Shown here piece by piece: positions 6,960 through 12,950 of a stretch of DNA of 13,964 nt. The notes below the pieces were generated by a model. It made no database searches and was not told the origin of the DNA. It worked only from the letters and a program-made list of their open reading frames with translations. The DNA comes from Bacillota bacterium (GTDB lineage: Bacteria; Bacillota; Bacilli; Tumebacillales; Effusibacillaceae): NCBI GenBank assembly GCA_020059765.1, contig JAGVBM010000019.1:1-13964 (forward strand), read 5' to 3'. Each line of letters opens with the position of its first letter. Within the stretch, counting starts at the first letter, position 1. A program made the translations under genes and the position numbers.

Positions 6960-6992
6960 TGCAACGTTTTATTTATTTGGAGGTGACCTGCT

Positions 6993-7511
6993 ATTAGTCG
7001 CGATCACGAAGTACAGATTAACGAAGAGATTCGTGCACGGGAAGTGCGCTTGATCGATGAAAAAGGTGAACAGCTTGGCATCGTTCCCCTAAGCAAGGCA
7101 CTTGACCTTGCGGAAGAAAAAAACCTGGATCTGGTCAACGTCGCACCGACCGCAAAGCCCCCCGTATGCAAAATTATGGATTACGGGAAATTCAAGTTTG
7201 AACAGCAGAAGAAAGAAAAAGAGGCTCGCAAGAATCAACAAGTGATCAACATTAAGGAGATTCGACTGTCACCCACCATTGACGAGCATGACTTCCAAAC
7301 GAAACTGCGGAGCGCAGTCAAGTTTCTCCAAAATGGCGACAAAGTGAAGGTCTCCGTTCGTTTCCGCGGTCGTCAAATTACGCACACGGAAATTGGGAAA
7401 AAGGTTCTTGATCGCATGATCGAGGAAACCGGTGAGGTTGCAACTGTGGAACGCACACCCAACATGGATGGACGTCAAATGATTATGATTCTTGCACCAA
7501 GAAAGGGTTGA
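6993..7511 (+). CDS. infC: Translation initiation factor IF-3
   Basis: This 172-residue factor binds the 30S subunit, prevents premature 50S joining and checks the start codon. The N-terminal signature INEEIRAREVRLID and the segment KPPVCKIMDYGKFKFEQQKK are diagnostic. The start is a rare ATT (6993-6995), chosen because GGAGGTGA ends six bases upstream and because the conserved N-terminus (HEVQINEEIRA) precedes the first in-frame GTG at 7044. ATT starts are known for infC in both Escherichia coli and Bacillus and make IF-3 limit its own synthesis. It heads infC-rpmI-rplT with gaps of 5 and 21 bases. Confidence 0.96.
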   Translation: MSRDHEVQINEEIRAREVRLIDEKGEQLGIVPLSKALDLAEEKNLDLVNVAPTAKPPVCKIMDYGKFKFEQQKKEKEARKNQQVINIKEIRLSPTIDEHDFQTKLRSAVKFLQNGDKVKVSVRFRGRQITHTEIGKKVLDRMIEETGEVATVERTPNMDGRQMIMILAPRKG

Positions 7512-7516
7512 ATATC

Positions 7517-7714
7517 ATGCCGAAAATGAAAACGAAACGCGCCGCTGCCAAACGCTTTAAGCGTACAGGTTCCGGTAAGCTGAAACGTTCGCACGCTTAC
7601 ACCAGCCATATGTTCTCGAATAAATCCGAGAAGCAAAAGCGGCACTTGGCTAAATCTGCTCTCGTCTCCAAAGGCGATCAGAAGCGTATCGAGCAACTCG
7701 TTACTTACCTCTAA
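7517..7714 (+). CDS. rpmI: 50S ribosomal protein L35
   Basis: A 65-residue, highly basic large-subunit protein. MPKMKTKRAAAKRFKRTGSG is the diagnostic N-terminus, and HLAKSALVSKGDQKRI matches the C-terminal half. The ATG at 7517 has AAAGGG nine bases upstream; an in-frame TTG three codons earlier lacks suitable spacing. It follows infC by five bases and is followed by rplT. Confidence 0.98.
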   Translation: MPKMKTKRAAAKRFKRTGSGKLKRSHAYTSHMFSNKSEKQKRHLAKSALVSKGDQKRIEQLVTYL

Positions 7715-7735
7715 GATCAGAAGGAGTGAATCATT

Positions 7736-8089
7736 ATGCCACGCGTTAAAGGTGGAACGGTTACACGCCGTCGTCATAAAAAAATTCTCAAGCTTGCTCG
7801 CGGATACCGCGGTTCCAAACATCGTCTGTTTAAAACCGCCAACGCACAAGTGATGAAATCTTTGCTGTATGCATTCCGTGACCGTCGTCAGCGCAAACGG
7901 GATTTCCGCAAATTGTGGATTACCCGTATCAACGCGCAAGCTCGCGTAAACGGTTTGTCCTACAGCAAATTGATCAACGGTTTAAAAAGAGCCGGCATCG
8001 AAGTGAACCGCAAAATGCTGGCCGACCTTGCCGTTAATGACAAGGAAGCATTTGCATCGATCTGTGAAAAAGCGAAAGCCGCTGTCTAA
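7736..8089 (+). CDS. rplT: 50S ribosomal protein L20
   Basis: A 117-residue protein required early in 50S assembly and, in Bacillota, the repressor of this operon through its leader. MPRVKGGTVTRRRHKKILKL and the RQRKRDFRKLWITRINAQAR segment identify it. AGAAGGAGTG gives a good ribosome-binding site. It is the last gene of infC-rpmI-rplT; a terminator follows within 25-75 bases. Confidence 0.98.
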   Translation: MPRVKGGTVTRRRHKKILKLARGYRGSKHRLFKTANAQVMKSLLYAFRDRRQRKRDFRKLWITRINAQARVNGLSYSKLINGLKRAGIEVNRKMLADLAVNDKEAFASICEKAKAAV

Positions 8090-8110
8090 ACGGGCCTTGT
8101 CCCGTAGCGT

Positions 8111-8162
8111 CAAAACCGCCTGCCTTTGGAAAGTCTTCAACTTCCTTGGCAGACGGTTTTTC
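8111..8162 (+). terminator. Rho-independent terminator of the infC operon
   Basis: A long hairpin pairs ACCGCCTGCC (8115-8124) with GGCAGACGGT (8148-8157), with one mismatch and an inner GGAAAG/CTTCC stem, and runs into a short T tract (8157-8161). Confidence 0.8.
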
Positions 8163-8173
8163 TCATTTCAATA

Positions 8174-8563
8174 TTATTCCCAATATCCGGGAAACTTCTC
8201 ATCGATTTCCCATGACTCCACGATCCTCCGCGCTTGCGGAAACGGCAGCCCACGTCCCATCAAATAAGCAATGGCGGCCACCTCTCGAATCGTGTGCCGG
8301 ATGCTTGCCCCTTCCACTTGTTGCTCGTAAGCGGCGTACCGAACAACCGGCTCCACCAGGCGCAGGATCTGTTGTGCCATCGGTTGCCCCCAGTCGGCAG
8401 GCATACCAGGCATACCAGGAGCGCCTGGGAATCCTGCTCCGCCTGGAGCCCCTGGCGGATAACCCCCCGGAATTGTTCCGGGATAGGTTCCCGGATAAAC
8501 GGGAGTTACAGGCGCCGGATACACTTGTCGATAGCACGGACTCCAATACATATTTGCCAACAT
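8174..8563 (-). CDS. Hypothetical Pro/Gly-rich protein
   Basis: I do not recognise a family. The 129-residue product has an aromatic/proline N-terminus (MLANMYWSPCYRQVYPAPVT), a Pro-Gly-rich tract at about 21-55 with collagen-like PG repeats (YPGTYPGT, GAPGGAGFPGAPGMPGMP), and a folded-looking, mostly helical C-terminal part (60-129) with charged and aromatic residues. There is no signal peptide or membrane segment. AGGAGGAG lies five bases before the ATG at 8563. Such composition is common in spore coat and exosporium proteins of Bacillota, so a coat-associated role is a reasonable guess only. It lies 114 bases downstream of the transporter gene on the same strand. Confidence 0.75.
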   Translation of the reverse strand: MLANMYWSPCYRQVYPAPVTPVYPGTYPGTIPGGYPPGAPGGAGFPGAPGMPGMPADWGQPMAQQILRLVEPVVRYAAYEQQVEGASIRHTIREVAAIAYLMGRGLPFPQARRIVESWEIDEKFPGYWE

Positions 8564-8677
8564 TCCTTCTCCTCCTCTTCATTTGCCTATGCTATCAGCG
8601 TATGAAGCGGGCGAATGTCCGGCACTCGGCTAATGCCCAATTTTCAGTGTAATTGAGTTTGAATCCAGCTTTACCCC

Positions 8678-9913
8678 CTATGATTGAACAACGGCAGAAG
8701 CGGGTCGCTCCGAAATCCCGGTTTGGTTGCTCTGCACTTTGCGTATCAACCGCTGTTGAGCGAGACCGGATAAGATCAGCAAAACCCCCAGTCCGGCAAA
8801 CAACGCTTCCCCACTGTAATGTTCCAGCACCAAACCGCCCAACAAAGGGCCAATCGCGCGGGAAACTTGCCAGTTCAAGCTGAAGATGGAGAAATAACGA
8901 CCACGCATATCTGCGGGCGCCATCAGCGAAACCGCTTTTTGAATGTTCGGCCCGTTCATCATCTCGCCGATCGTAAAAACAATTTCCACGATCACAAGGA
9001 TGGCAAAGAACGGAGAAAACGCATACCCCGCCCCCACGATGGCAAACAGTATGTATGAAGCCAAAATTACCTTGTGAGTCGCCAGATGTTCGGTTTGCTT
9101 GGCAATCCACATTTGCAGCAAAATCACCGATGTTCCGTTGATCGTCATTAACCAGGCAAAGACGGTCATGAAGTTCTCAAACTTTTCCTTCAGGAACAAT
9201 GGAAATGTCGATTCGACCTGCGTGTACAACATGCCCACCGGCAGCGCGAACAAAGTCAGCCAAAACAAATTCGTATGTTCGCGAATCCGCAATTTCGGCG
9301 CCTGATTTCGAAGCACATTGTCACGCACGTCGGCGGGCAAGGTTTCCGGCACTTTCCACCAAACAAGGAGCGCATACAGAAAAAAAGCAACTGCCGAGAT
9401 CGCAAACACCAGTGAAGGGTTTTGCGTAAATACCGCAAGCCCCAACAATGGACCCGCCGCCGCTCCAATATTTAACGCGGTATGCAGCAGCGCGAACACT
9501 TCCGCCCTTCTCTCTTCCGGCACCACGTCCGCCACTTGCGCATTGGCTGCCGGGAAGAAGGCGGCCATCCCCAATCCGTTCAAGATCGTCCAAATCGCAA
9601 ACTCCACAACCGAATCCGCATATACTAATCCGATCATCGATGACATTTCGATGACCAGCGCAGCAATCATCAACGGTTTGCGGCCAAACCGATCCGCCAA
9701 ACTTCCGCCCCACAAATTCATCAAGATCCCGCTGATCGGTTGCAGGCCCAAAACAATCATCGGCATCACGATGGATCCGCCTAGTTTGTCGTACAGGTAC
9801 AATGCCAAAAAAGGACGCAACATGAAACCGGCTACCGTTGTCAAAACAGTACCCATGACCCGTACCCAAATTGCCGTGTCGTAGCGGGCAATCAGATTCC
9901 GCATCCGCTCCAT
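8678..9913 (-). CDS. Major facilitator superfamily transporter (drug/solute exporter type)
   Basis: A 411-residue membrane protein with about twelve hydrophobic segments, normal for the superfamily. The cytoplasmic loop motif GGSLADRFGRKP (69-80) between helices 2 and 3 is the classic MFS motif A; FFPAANAQVADVVPEERRAEV resembles the drug-exporter branch (MdtG-like). Substrate is unknown. I chose the ATG at 9913 with GGAGG eight bases upstream; an in-frame TTG five codons earlier lies inside that ribosome-binding site. It diverges from the four-helix membrane protein gene. Confidence 0.9.
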   Translation of the reverse strand: MERMRNLIARYDTAIWVRVMGTVLTTVAGFMLRPFLALYLYDKLGGSIVMPMIVLGLQPISGILMNLWGGSLADRFGRKPLMIAALVIEMSSMIGLVYADSVVEFAIWTILNGLGMAAFFPAANAQVADVVPEERRAEVFALLHTALNIGAAAGPLLGLAVFTQNPSLVFAISAVAFFLYALLVWWKVPETLPADVRDNVLRNQAPKLRIREHTNLFWLTLFALPVGMLYTQVESTFPLFLKEKFENFMTVFAWLMTINGTSVILLQMWIAKQTEHLATHKVILASYILFAIVGAGYAFSPFFAILVIVEIVFTIGEMMNGPNIQKAVSLMAPADMRGRYFSIFSLNWQVSRAIGPLLGGLVLEHYSGEALFAGLGVLLILSGLAQQRLIRKVQSNQTGISERPASAVVQS

Positions 9914-9939
9914 CGTATCACCCTCCAAATTGAAATTGT

Positions 9940-9958
9940 TACCATTTTACAATGGGTA
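9940..9958. promoter_or_regulatory. Imperfect dyad at the MFS transcription start
   Basis: CCATT/AATGG (9942-9946 with 9951-9955) extends to TACC/GGTA by one unpaired base. It lies just downstream of the predicted start site, a usual place for a local repressor operator. No regulator gene is adjacent. Confidence 0.3.
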
Positions 9959-9966
9959 CATATGTT

Positions 9967-9995
9967 TGTATAGAGATTTCTACCTTATTTTTCAA
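9967..9995 (-). promoter_or_regulatory. Sigma-A promoter for the MFS transporter gene
   Basis: On the minus strand, TTGAAA (9990-9995), a 17-base spacer and TATACA (9967-9972) form a plausible vegetative promoter. The start site would be near 9960. Confidence 0.6.
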
Positions 9996-10118
9996 AGTTC
10001 TAATTTTCCAACTATATAAGGGTATACATGCGTATGCTTTGTCTGTTACAATCAATTTGCCTTCAGTCCGTTTGATTGCTTGCGTGAATCTATCGCAATG
10101 GGTGGGGAGGGTGACAGC

Positions 10119-10544
10119 ATGAAACTGTTGTTCTATTTTATATTGGGATTTCACTTGTTTGCCGTTACAATAAAACTTGGCATGCTATTTCTGATTCCCA
10201 GGCTGCAAAACGTCTCCCAAGTTCAATCGTTTCTCGGCAAATATAAAAAATTGGATTCCGTTGCCAACTGGCTGCTCTGGATTACGGGCGGGGCCATGGT
10301 ATTCACCACGTCTCTCGAATATTTGCTGCAGATGTGGCTGCTTGTCTCCATGCTCTTGTACATGCTGGTGTTCTGGATCGTCAAACGGGTTGTGATGCGA
10401 GGCTTAAAGCAGGTTGCGGCCAGCAACAAGGTGCATGCCCATGAAGAATTGAAAAAATTGCGGTTTGAAAACCTTTGCGTGATTGTGACCGTATTCGGTT
10501 TATTGGCAGCCATCGGAACCATCATGGTTACGAAGCCATTTTGA
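10119..10544 (+). CDS. Putative four-helix integral membrane protein
   Basis: The 141-residue product has four hydrophobic segments at about 4-26, 48-66, 68-89 and 117-137, and a charged stretch at 100-116. A His (residue 12) lies in the first helix, a layout reminiscent of small CopD-like or DUF2269-like membrane proteins, but this is not a firm match. The ATG at 10119 is preceded by GGGGAGGGTGA (10104-10114), which decides the start over an in-frame upstream one at 10080. It diverges from the MFS gene and converges on the DCC-family gene. A weak promoter (TTCAAA, 16 bases, TATATA at 9991-10018) could serve it. Confidence 0.8.
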   Translation: MKLLFYFILGFHLFAVTIKLGMLFLIPRLQNVSQVQSFLGKYKKLDSVANWLLWITGGAMVFTTSLEYLLQMWLLVSMLLYMLVFWIVKRVVMRGLKQVAASNKVHAHEELKKLRFENLCVIVTVFGLLAAIGTIMVTKPF

Positions 10545-10591
10545 CCGCAATTGCTAATATCCTCAACAGTTGCTGACGTTTCAACAATCGT

Positions 10592-10942
10592 CTAGGTCCG
10601 TATCTTCCCAAACCAATATCTGCGCTTTGCAATCTGTCCATAAAGGAACGAAGCCAATCGCATGAACCACTGCCAGCGAAGTCCGATACGGAGCCAGCGG
10701 TATCCCGGCAGACAGCTGATGACGCGGATCACCGCTTCCGCCCCGCAGTAACGGACACCGTCAATCATCGCTTGCATTTCCAACAAGGCCTCCTCCGGCG
10801 GGATCCCATAAACAATTAGGACTTCCGTTTTTTGCAGCGGACTGAACTGCAATATCCCGTTGCGGTCCCTTTTCTTCAACCATGCGACGCTTCCCAGACA
10901 TACCCTGCATTTTCCGTCATAGATCACTTGAATGGGCTCCAT
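10592..10942 (-). CDS. DCC family thiol-disulfide oxidoreductase (DUF393)
   Basis: A 116-residue thioredoxin-fold-like protein of the DCC family. The hallmark YDGKCRVC (8-15) near the N-terminus carries the CxxC pair Cys12 and Cys15. The C-terminal half (RVISCLPGYRWLRIGLRW and on) is aromatic and basic, typical of the family. It is thought to act in thiol-disulfide exchange, but the partner is unknown. The ribosome-binding site is weak. It lies downstream of the ResA-like gene and a small membrane protein, separated from them by a terminator, so it may have its own promoter. Confidence 0.88.
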   Translation of the reverse strand: MEPIQVIYDGKCRVCLGSVAWLKKRDRNGILQFSPLQKTEVLIVYGIPPEEALLEMQAMIDGVRYCGAEAVIRVISCLPGYRWLRIGLRWQWFMRLASFLYGQIAKRRYWFGKIRT

Positions 10943-10960
10943 GCGGTTTCACAACCTTAT

Positions 10961-10988
10961 ACTATAAGATAAAAGAAACCTTCATCAA
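10961..10988 (-). promoter_or_regulatory. Putative promoter for the DCC-family gene, inside a terminator
   Basis: On the minus strand, TTGATG (10983-10988), a 16-base spacer and TATAGT (10961-10966) form a possible sigma-A promoter. The -35 box falls in the loop and stem of the upstream terminator hairpin. Confidence 0.4.
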
Positions 10989-11000
10989 CGAAGGTTTCTT
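10967..11000 (-). terminator. Rho-independent terminator of the ResA/small membrane protein operon
   Basis: A perfect 11-bp stem AAGAAACCTTC / GAAGGTTTCTT with a six-base loop is followed on the minus strand by TTATCTTATA; together with the stem end this gives a T-rich tract. It lies 33 bases past the small gene's stop. Confidence 0.75.
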
Positions 11001-11032
11001 GCGTACCGGATTGATTGTATCCATCCTGCATC

Positions 11033-11218
11033 TTAATGATCGAGATTCTTTTTGATGCCGAAATAGGTGAATAAGGAAACACCCGACAATACGGCGAGGG
11101 AAAGAATTTCGAACAGGACGTTTCGCGGCGCGATGCTCATATTGCGGGTAGCGAGCACCAGACCGACTGTCAATACAGACACAACAGCAACAATAACGAT
11201 CATAGCGGTTCTTGACAT
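11033..11218 (-). CDS. Small two-helix membrane protein of unknown function
   Basis: The 61-residue product has hydrophobic segments at about 4-23 and 35-54 and a charged tail (IKKNLDH). I recognise no family. AGGAGGATC gives a strong ribosome-binding site before the ATG at 11218. It follows the ResA-like gene by 28 bases and is followed by a terminator, so the two form a short operon, suggesting a membrane or redox-linked role. Confidence 0.75.
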   Translation of the reverse strand: MSRTAMIVIVAVVSVLTVGLVLATRNMSIAPRNVLFEILSLAVLSGVSLFTYFGIKKNLDH

Positions 11219-11246
11219 GATTTGATCCTCCTGTGAACTTGTATAA

Positions 11247-11759
11247 TTACTGCATTCGGGTAACCTGACTGACCATCCAGCTGTAGCTCATAGCACCGAT
11301 AATTTTATGTTGGACGATGCCATTCGAATCAATCAGGTAACTGGTTGGAATGGCCGTGGCTTTGTATACGTTTGACACCTGGCCGTTCTCATCCAGCAAG
11401 ATCGGAAAACGAATATCAAATTCCTCAGCGAATGCGATTGTTTCTTCCTTGCTCCCGGACTCCAGCAGATTGACTGCCAGAATTTCAATTTCTGCGTCTT
11501 TGTAGCTCTCGTAAAATTTTTGCATATCCGGCATCTCTTCCCGGCATGGCGGACACCAGGTGGCCCAGAAATTGACAATCACTCTTTTGCCTTTGTAATC
11601 GGACAATCTGGCCTTTTGGCCATCCAGTGTATACAGTTCGAAATCAGGCGCCGGTTTTCCCGGTTGCACACCGTTGTCCCCGGAGGTACGGTTTGCAATC
11701 AAATACAGAATACAGCTTAGCAAACCTGCCAGTACAACGACCCGTATCGCTTTTCTCAT
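11247..11759 (-). CDS. ResA/TlpA-like thiol-disulfide oxidoreductase
   Basis: A 170-residue, membrane-anchored thioredoxin-like protein. An N-terminal hydrophobic anchor (about 5-22) exports the catalytic domain to the outer face of the membrane. The active site is WCPPC with Cys69 and Cys72 (NFWATWCPPCREEMP), and the cis-proline loop is AIPTSYLID (Pro138). Relatives reduce apocytochrome c haem-site cysteines or otherwise donate electrons to extracytoplasmic thiols; a c-type cytochrome-like protein is encoded 1.2 kb away. The ATG at 11759 has AAAGGA about nine bases upstream. It diverges from the LysR-type gene across 110 bases. Confidence 0.92.
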   Translation of the reverse strand: MRKAIRVVVLAGLLSCILYLIANRTSGDNGVQPGKPAPDFELYTLDGQKARLSDYKGKRVIVNFWATWCPPCREEMPDMQKFYESYKDAEIEILAVNLLESGSKEETIAFAEEFDIRFPILLDENGQVSNVYKATAIPTSYLIDSNGIVQHKIIGAMSYSWMVSQVTRMQ

Positions 11760-11869
11760 GGCAAACGTCCTTTACTGCAAATCGAACAAGAATTTTTTTC
11801 GTGTTTCTATTTTATGATAACTATACTATTATTGATACAGTACCTCTCTTAAAGAAAGGGAGAATCGCC
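11760..11869. promoter_or_regulatory. Divergent intergenic region between the ResA-like and LysR-type genes
   Basis: This 110-bp gap is AT-rich. TATACT (11822-11827) is a plausible -10 for the LysR-type gene, and TAAAAT on the minus strand one for the ResA-like gene, but neither has a good -35 box. The interrupted dyad ATAACTATACTATTAT (about 11817-11832) is the best candidate for self-binding by the regulator. Confidence 0.35.
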
Positions 11870-12781
11870 TTGAACCATCAATTGCTTCGCACTTTCGTCA
11901 CGGTAGCCGAACAGTTGAGCTTTACAGAAGCTGCCAAAATTTTGAATCTGTCACAGCCAGCCGTCAGTCACCATATTCAATCGTTGGAGGCCTATTACGA
12001 TACCCCCTTGTTTTATCGAAATTACAGACAAATCCGACTTACGGAAGCGGGAACGGTTCTGTATGATCATGCTCTCGACTTGATTCGCCTGCATGACAAA
12101 ATCGCCGATTGCATACAAGTCACCAAAACGACCCTTCCAATCAAAGTCGGCTGCAGCAATACGATTGCCGAACATTTTTTTCCGGGTATGATCTCCGAAT
12201 TCCATAAAGAGTATCCTAGTTTTCAGCCTGGTCAATTGCAAGTGAGCATCGGTACGTCTAATGAAATTGCGGACAAACTGCAAAATGAAGAAATTGACCT
12301 TGCCCTGGTGGAAGGAAAAGACGACAAATATCCATTCGTCAAATCCATTTTCACCTACGATGAAACCGTACTCGTCGGCGCTGCGTCTTTAGTCAAAGAT
12401 CTGCCTGCCACCCCTGATTTGTCAGCACTGAAAGGGGTCAACTGGCTGGTGCGGGAAACGACTTGCACCATGCGCAGAGCCACCGAACAATTCTGGAATT
12501 GCTTGCAACTCACGCCTGATCCGAATCTCACGTTTGAATTCCACAACAACCAGATGATCAAAGAAGGTGTGAAAGACGGACTTGGCTTGGCCGTCATATC
12601 GAAAGCTTCGATTCGGCAGGAGTTGGCAAACAGCCAATTAATAATCCTAAACTATTGTCCTGATCCGATTCATCGACCGCTGATCATGATGCGCAAACAG
12701 CAATCCTTCCCAACGGAGTGGGTCAAGCACATATGGGATCATGTGGCATCGATTTATGACAAGGTACCGCTTTCTCTATAG
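11870..12781 (+). CDS. LysR family transcriptional regulator
   Basis: A 303-residue regulator of standard LysR length. The N-terminal winged helix-turn-helix is clear (LRTFVTVAEQLSFTEAAKIL, then NLSQPAVSHHIQSLE, residues 6-40), followed by LFYR and LTEAG; residues from about 88 form the two-lobed effector-binding domain (IKVGCSNTIAEHFFPGMISE onward). It resembles the CysL/CbbR branch, but target and effector are unknown. The start is TTG at 11870, with AAAGGGAGA six bases upstream; no in-frame ATG lies near, and the long open extension upstream overlaps the ResA-like gene and has no HTH-like sequence. It diverges from the ResA-like operon, the classical place for a LysR target. Confidence 0.92.
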   Translation: MNHQLLRTFVTVAEQLSFTEAAKILNLSQPAVSHHIQSLEAYYDTPLFYRNYRQIRLTEAGTVLYDHALDLIRLHDKIADCIQVTKTTLPIKVGCSNTIAEHFFPGMISEFHKEYPSFQPGQLQVSIGTSNEIADKLQNEEIDLALVEGKDDKYPFVKSIFTYDETVLVGAASLVKDLPATPDLSALKGVNWLVRETTCTMRRATEQFWNCLQLTPDPNLTFEFHNNQMIKEGVKDGLGLAVISKASIRQELANSQLIILNYCPDPIHRPLIMMRKQQSFPTEWVKHIWDHVASIYDKVPLSL

Positions 12782-12797
12782 CGGTACCTGTTTCTTT
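12763..12797 (+). terminator. Terminator overlapping the LysR gene stop codon
   Basis: A perfect 9-bp stem GGTACCGCT (12763-12771) / AGCGGTACC (12780-12788) with an eight-base loop is followed by TGTTTCTTT. The TAG stop codon (12779-12781) lies at the loop-stem border. Confidence 0.8.
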
Positions 12798-12839
12798 ATA
12801 CTTGTTAGCAATTATAAGTTTTCAAGGTAACAAGTGTAA
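12795..12839. repeat. Inverted repeat related to the one in the infC leader
   Basis: TTATACTTGTTA (12796-12807) pairs with TAACAAGTGTAA (12828-12839), with one G-T pair and a 20-base loop. The left side TTTATACTTGTTAG (12795-12808) is identical to 6926-6939. Confidence 0.75.
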
Positions 12840-12853
12840 GGACAACAAGGGTC

Positions 12854-12881
12854 CCCGCCCAAATGCTTGCATTTGGGCGGG
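12854..12881. repeat. Perfect long inverted repeat
   Basis: CCCGCCCAAATGC (12854-12866) and GCATTTGGGCGGG (12869-12881) form a 12-bp stem with a CTTG loop, without mismatch. There is no T run on either side, so it is not a simple terminator. Confidence 0.85.
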
Positions 12882-12934
12882 AAAGAACTTTGGCTCGCCG
12901 GCGCCTAAAGGCTTGGCGGAGCCAAGTTTTCTTT
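12882..12934. terminator. Bidirectional hairpin, probable terminator between converging genes
   Basis: TTGGCTC (12890-12896) pairs with GAGCCAA (12919-12925), extended inward by GCC/GGC with one bulged base and outward by AAAGAA/TTTTCTTT. T-rich flanks appear on both strands, and it separates the plus-strand LysR gene from the minus-strand cytochrome-like gene. Confidence 0.55.
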
Positions 12935-12950
12935 ATGCCGTTCTTTGTTG

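Larger units (their letters stand above)
6821..6992 (+). promoter_or_regulatory. infC operon leader, candidate ribosomal protein L20 leader
   Basis: The leader holds a hairpin AGAAGCG/CGCTTCT (6829-6835 with 6838-6844), a smaller ATACG/CGTAT stem near 6880-6897, then a strong intrinsic terminator (6903-6928) and a further 12-bp inverted repeat (6926-6959) before the infC ribosome-binding site GGAGGTGA (6979-6986). In Bacillota, excess L20 represses its own operon by premature termination in such a leader. The arrangement promoter, stems, terminator, infC-rpmI-rplT matches that system; I could not verify the L20-binding fold itself. Confidence 0.65.

Noticed and set aside
6786..6986. A 66-codon open frame in the infC leader that could be a leader peptide
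   Set aside because: It starts inside the infC promoter, spans the terminator and has no ribosome-binding site; the region is explained by the L20-type leader.
11627..11869. An 81-codon upstream extension of the LysR-type protein
   Set aside because: It overlaps the ResA-like gene, shows no family similarity, and the TTG at 11870 has an ideal ribosome-binding site and gives the standard family length.
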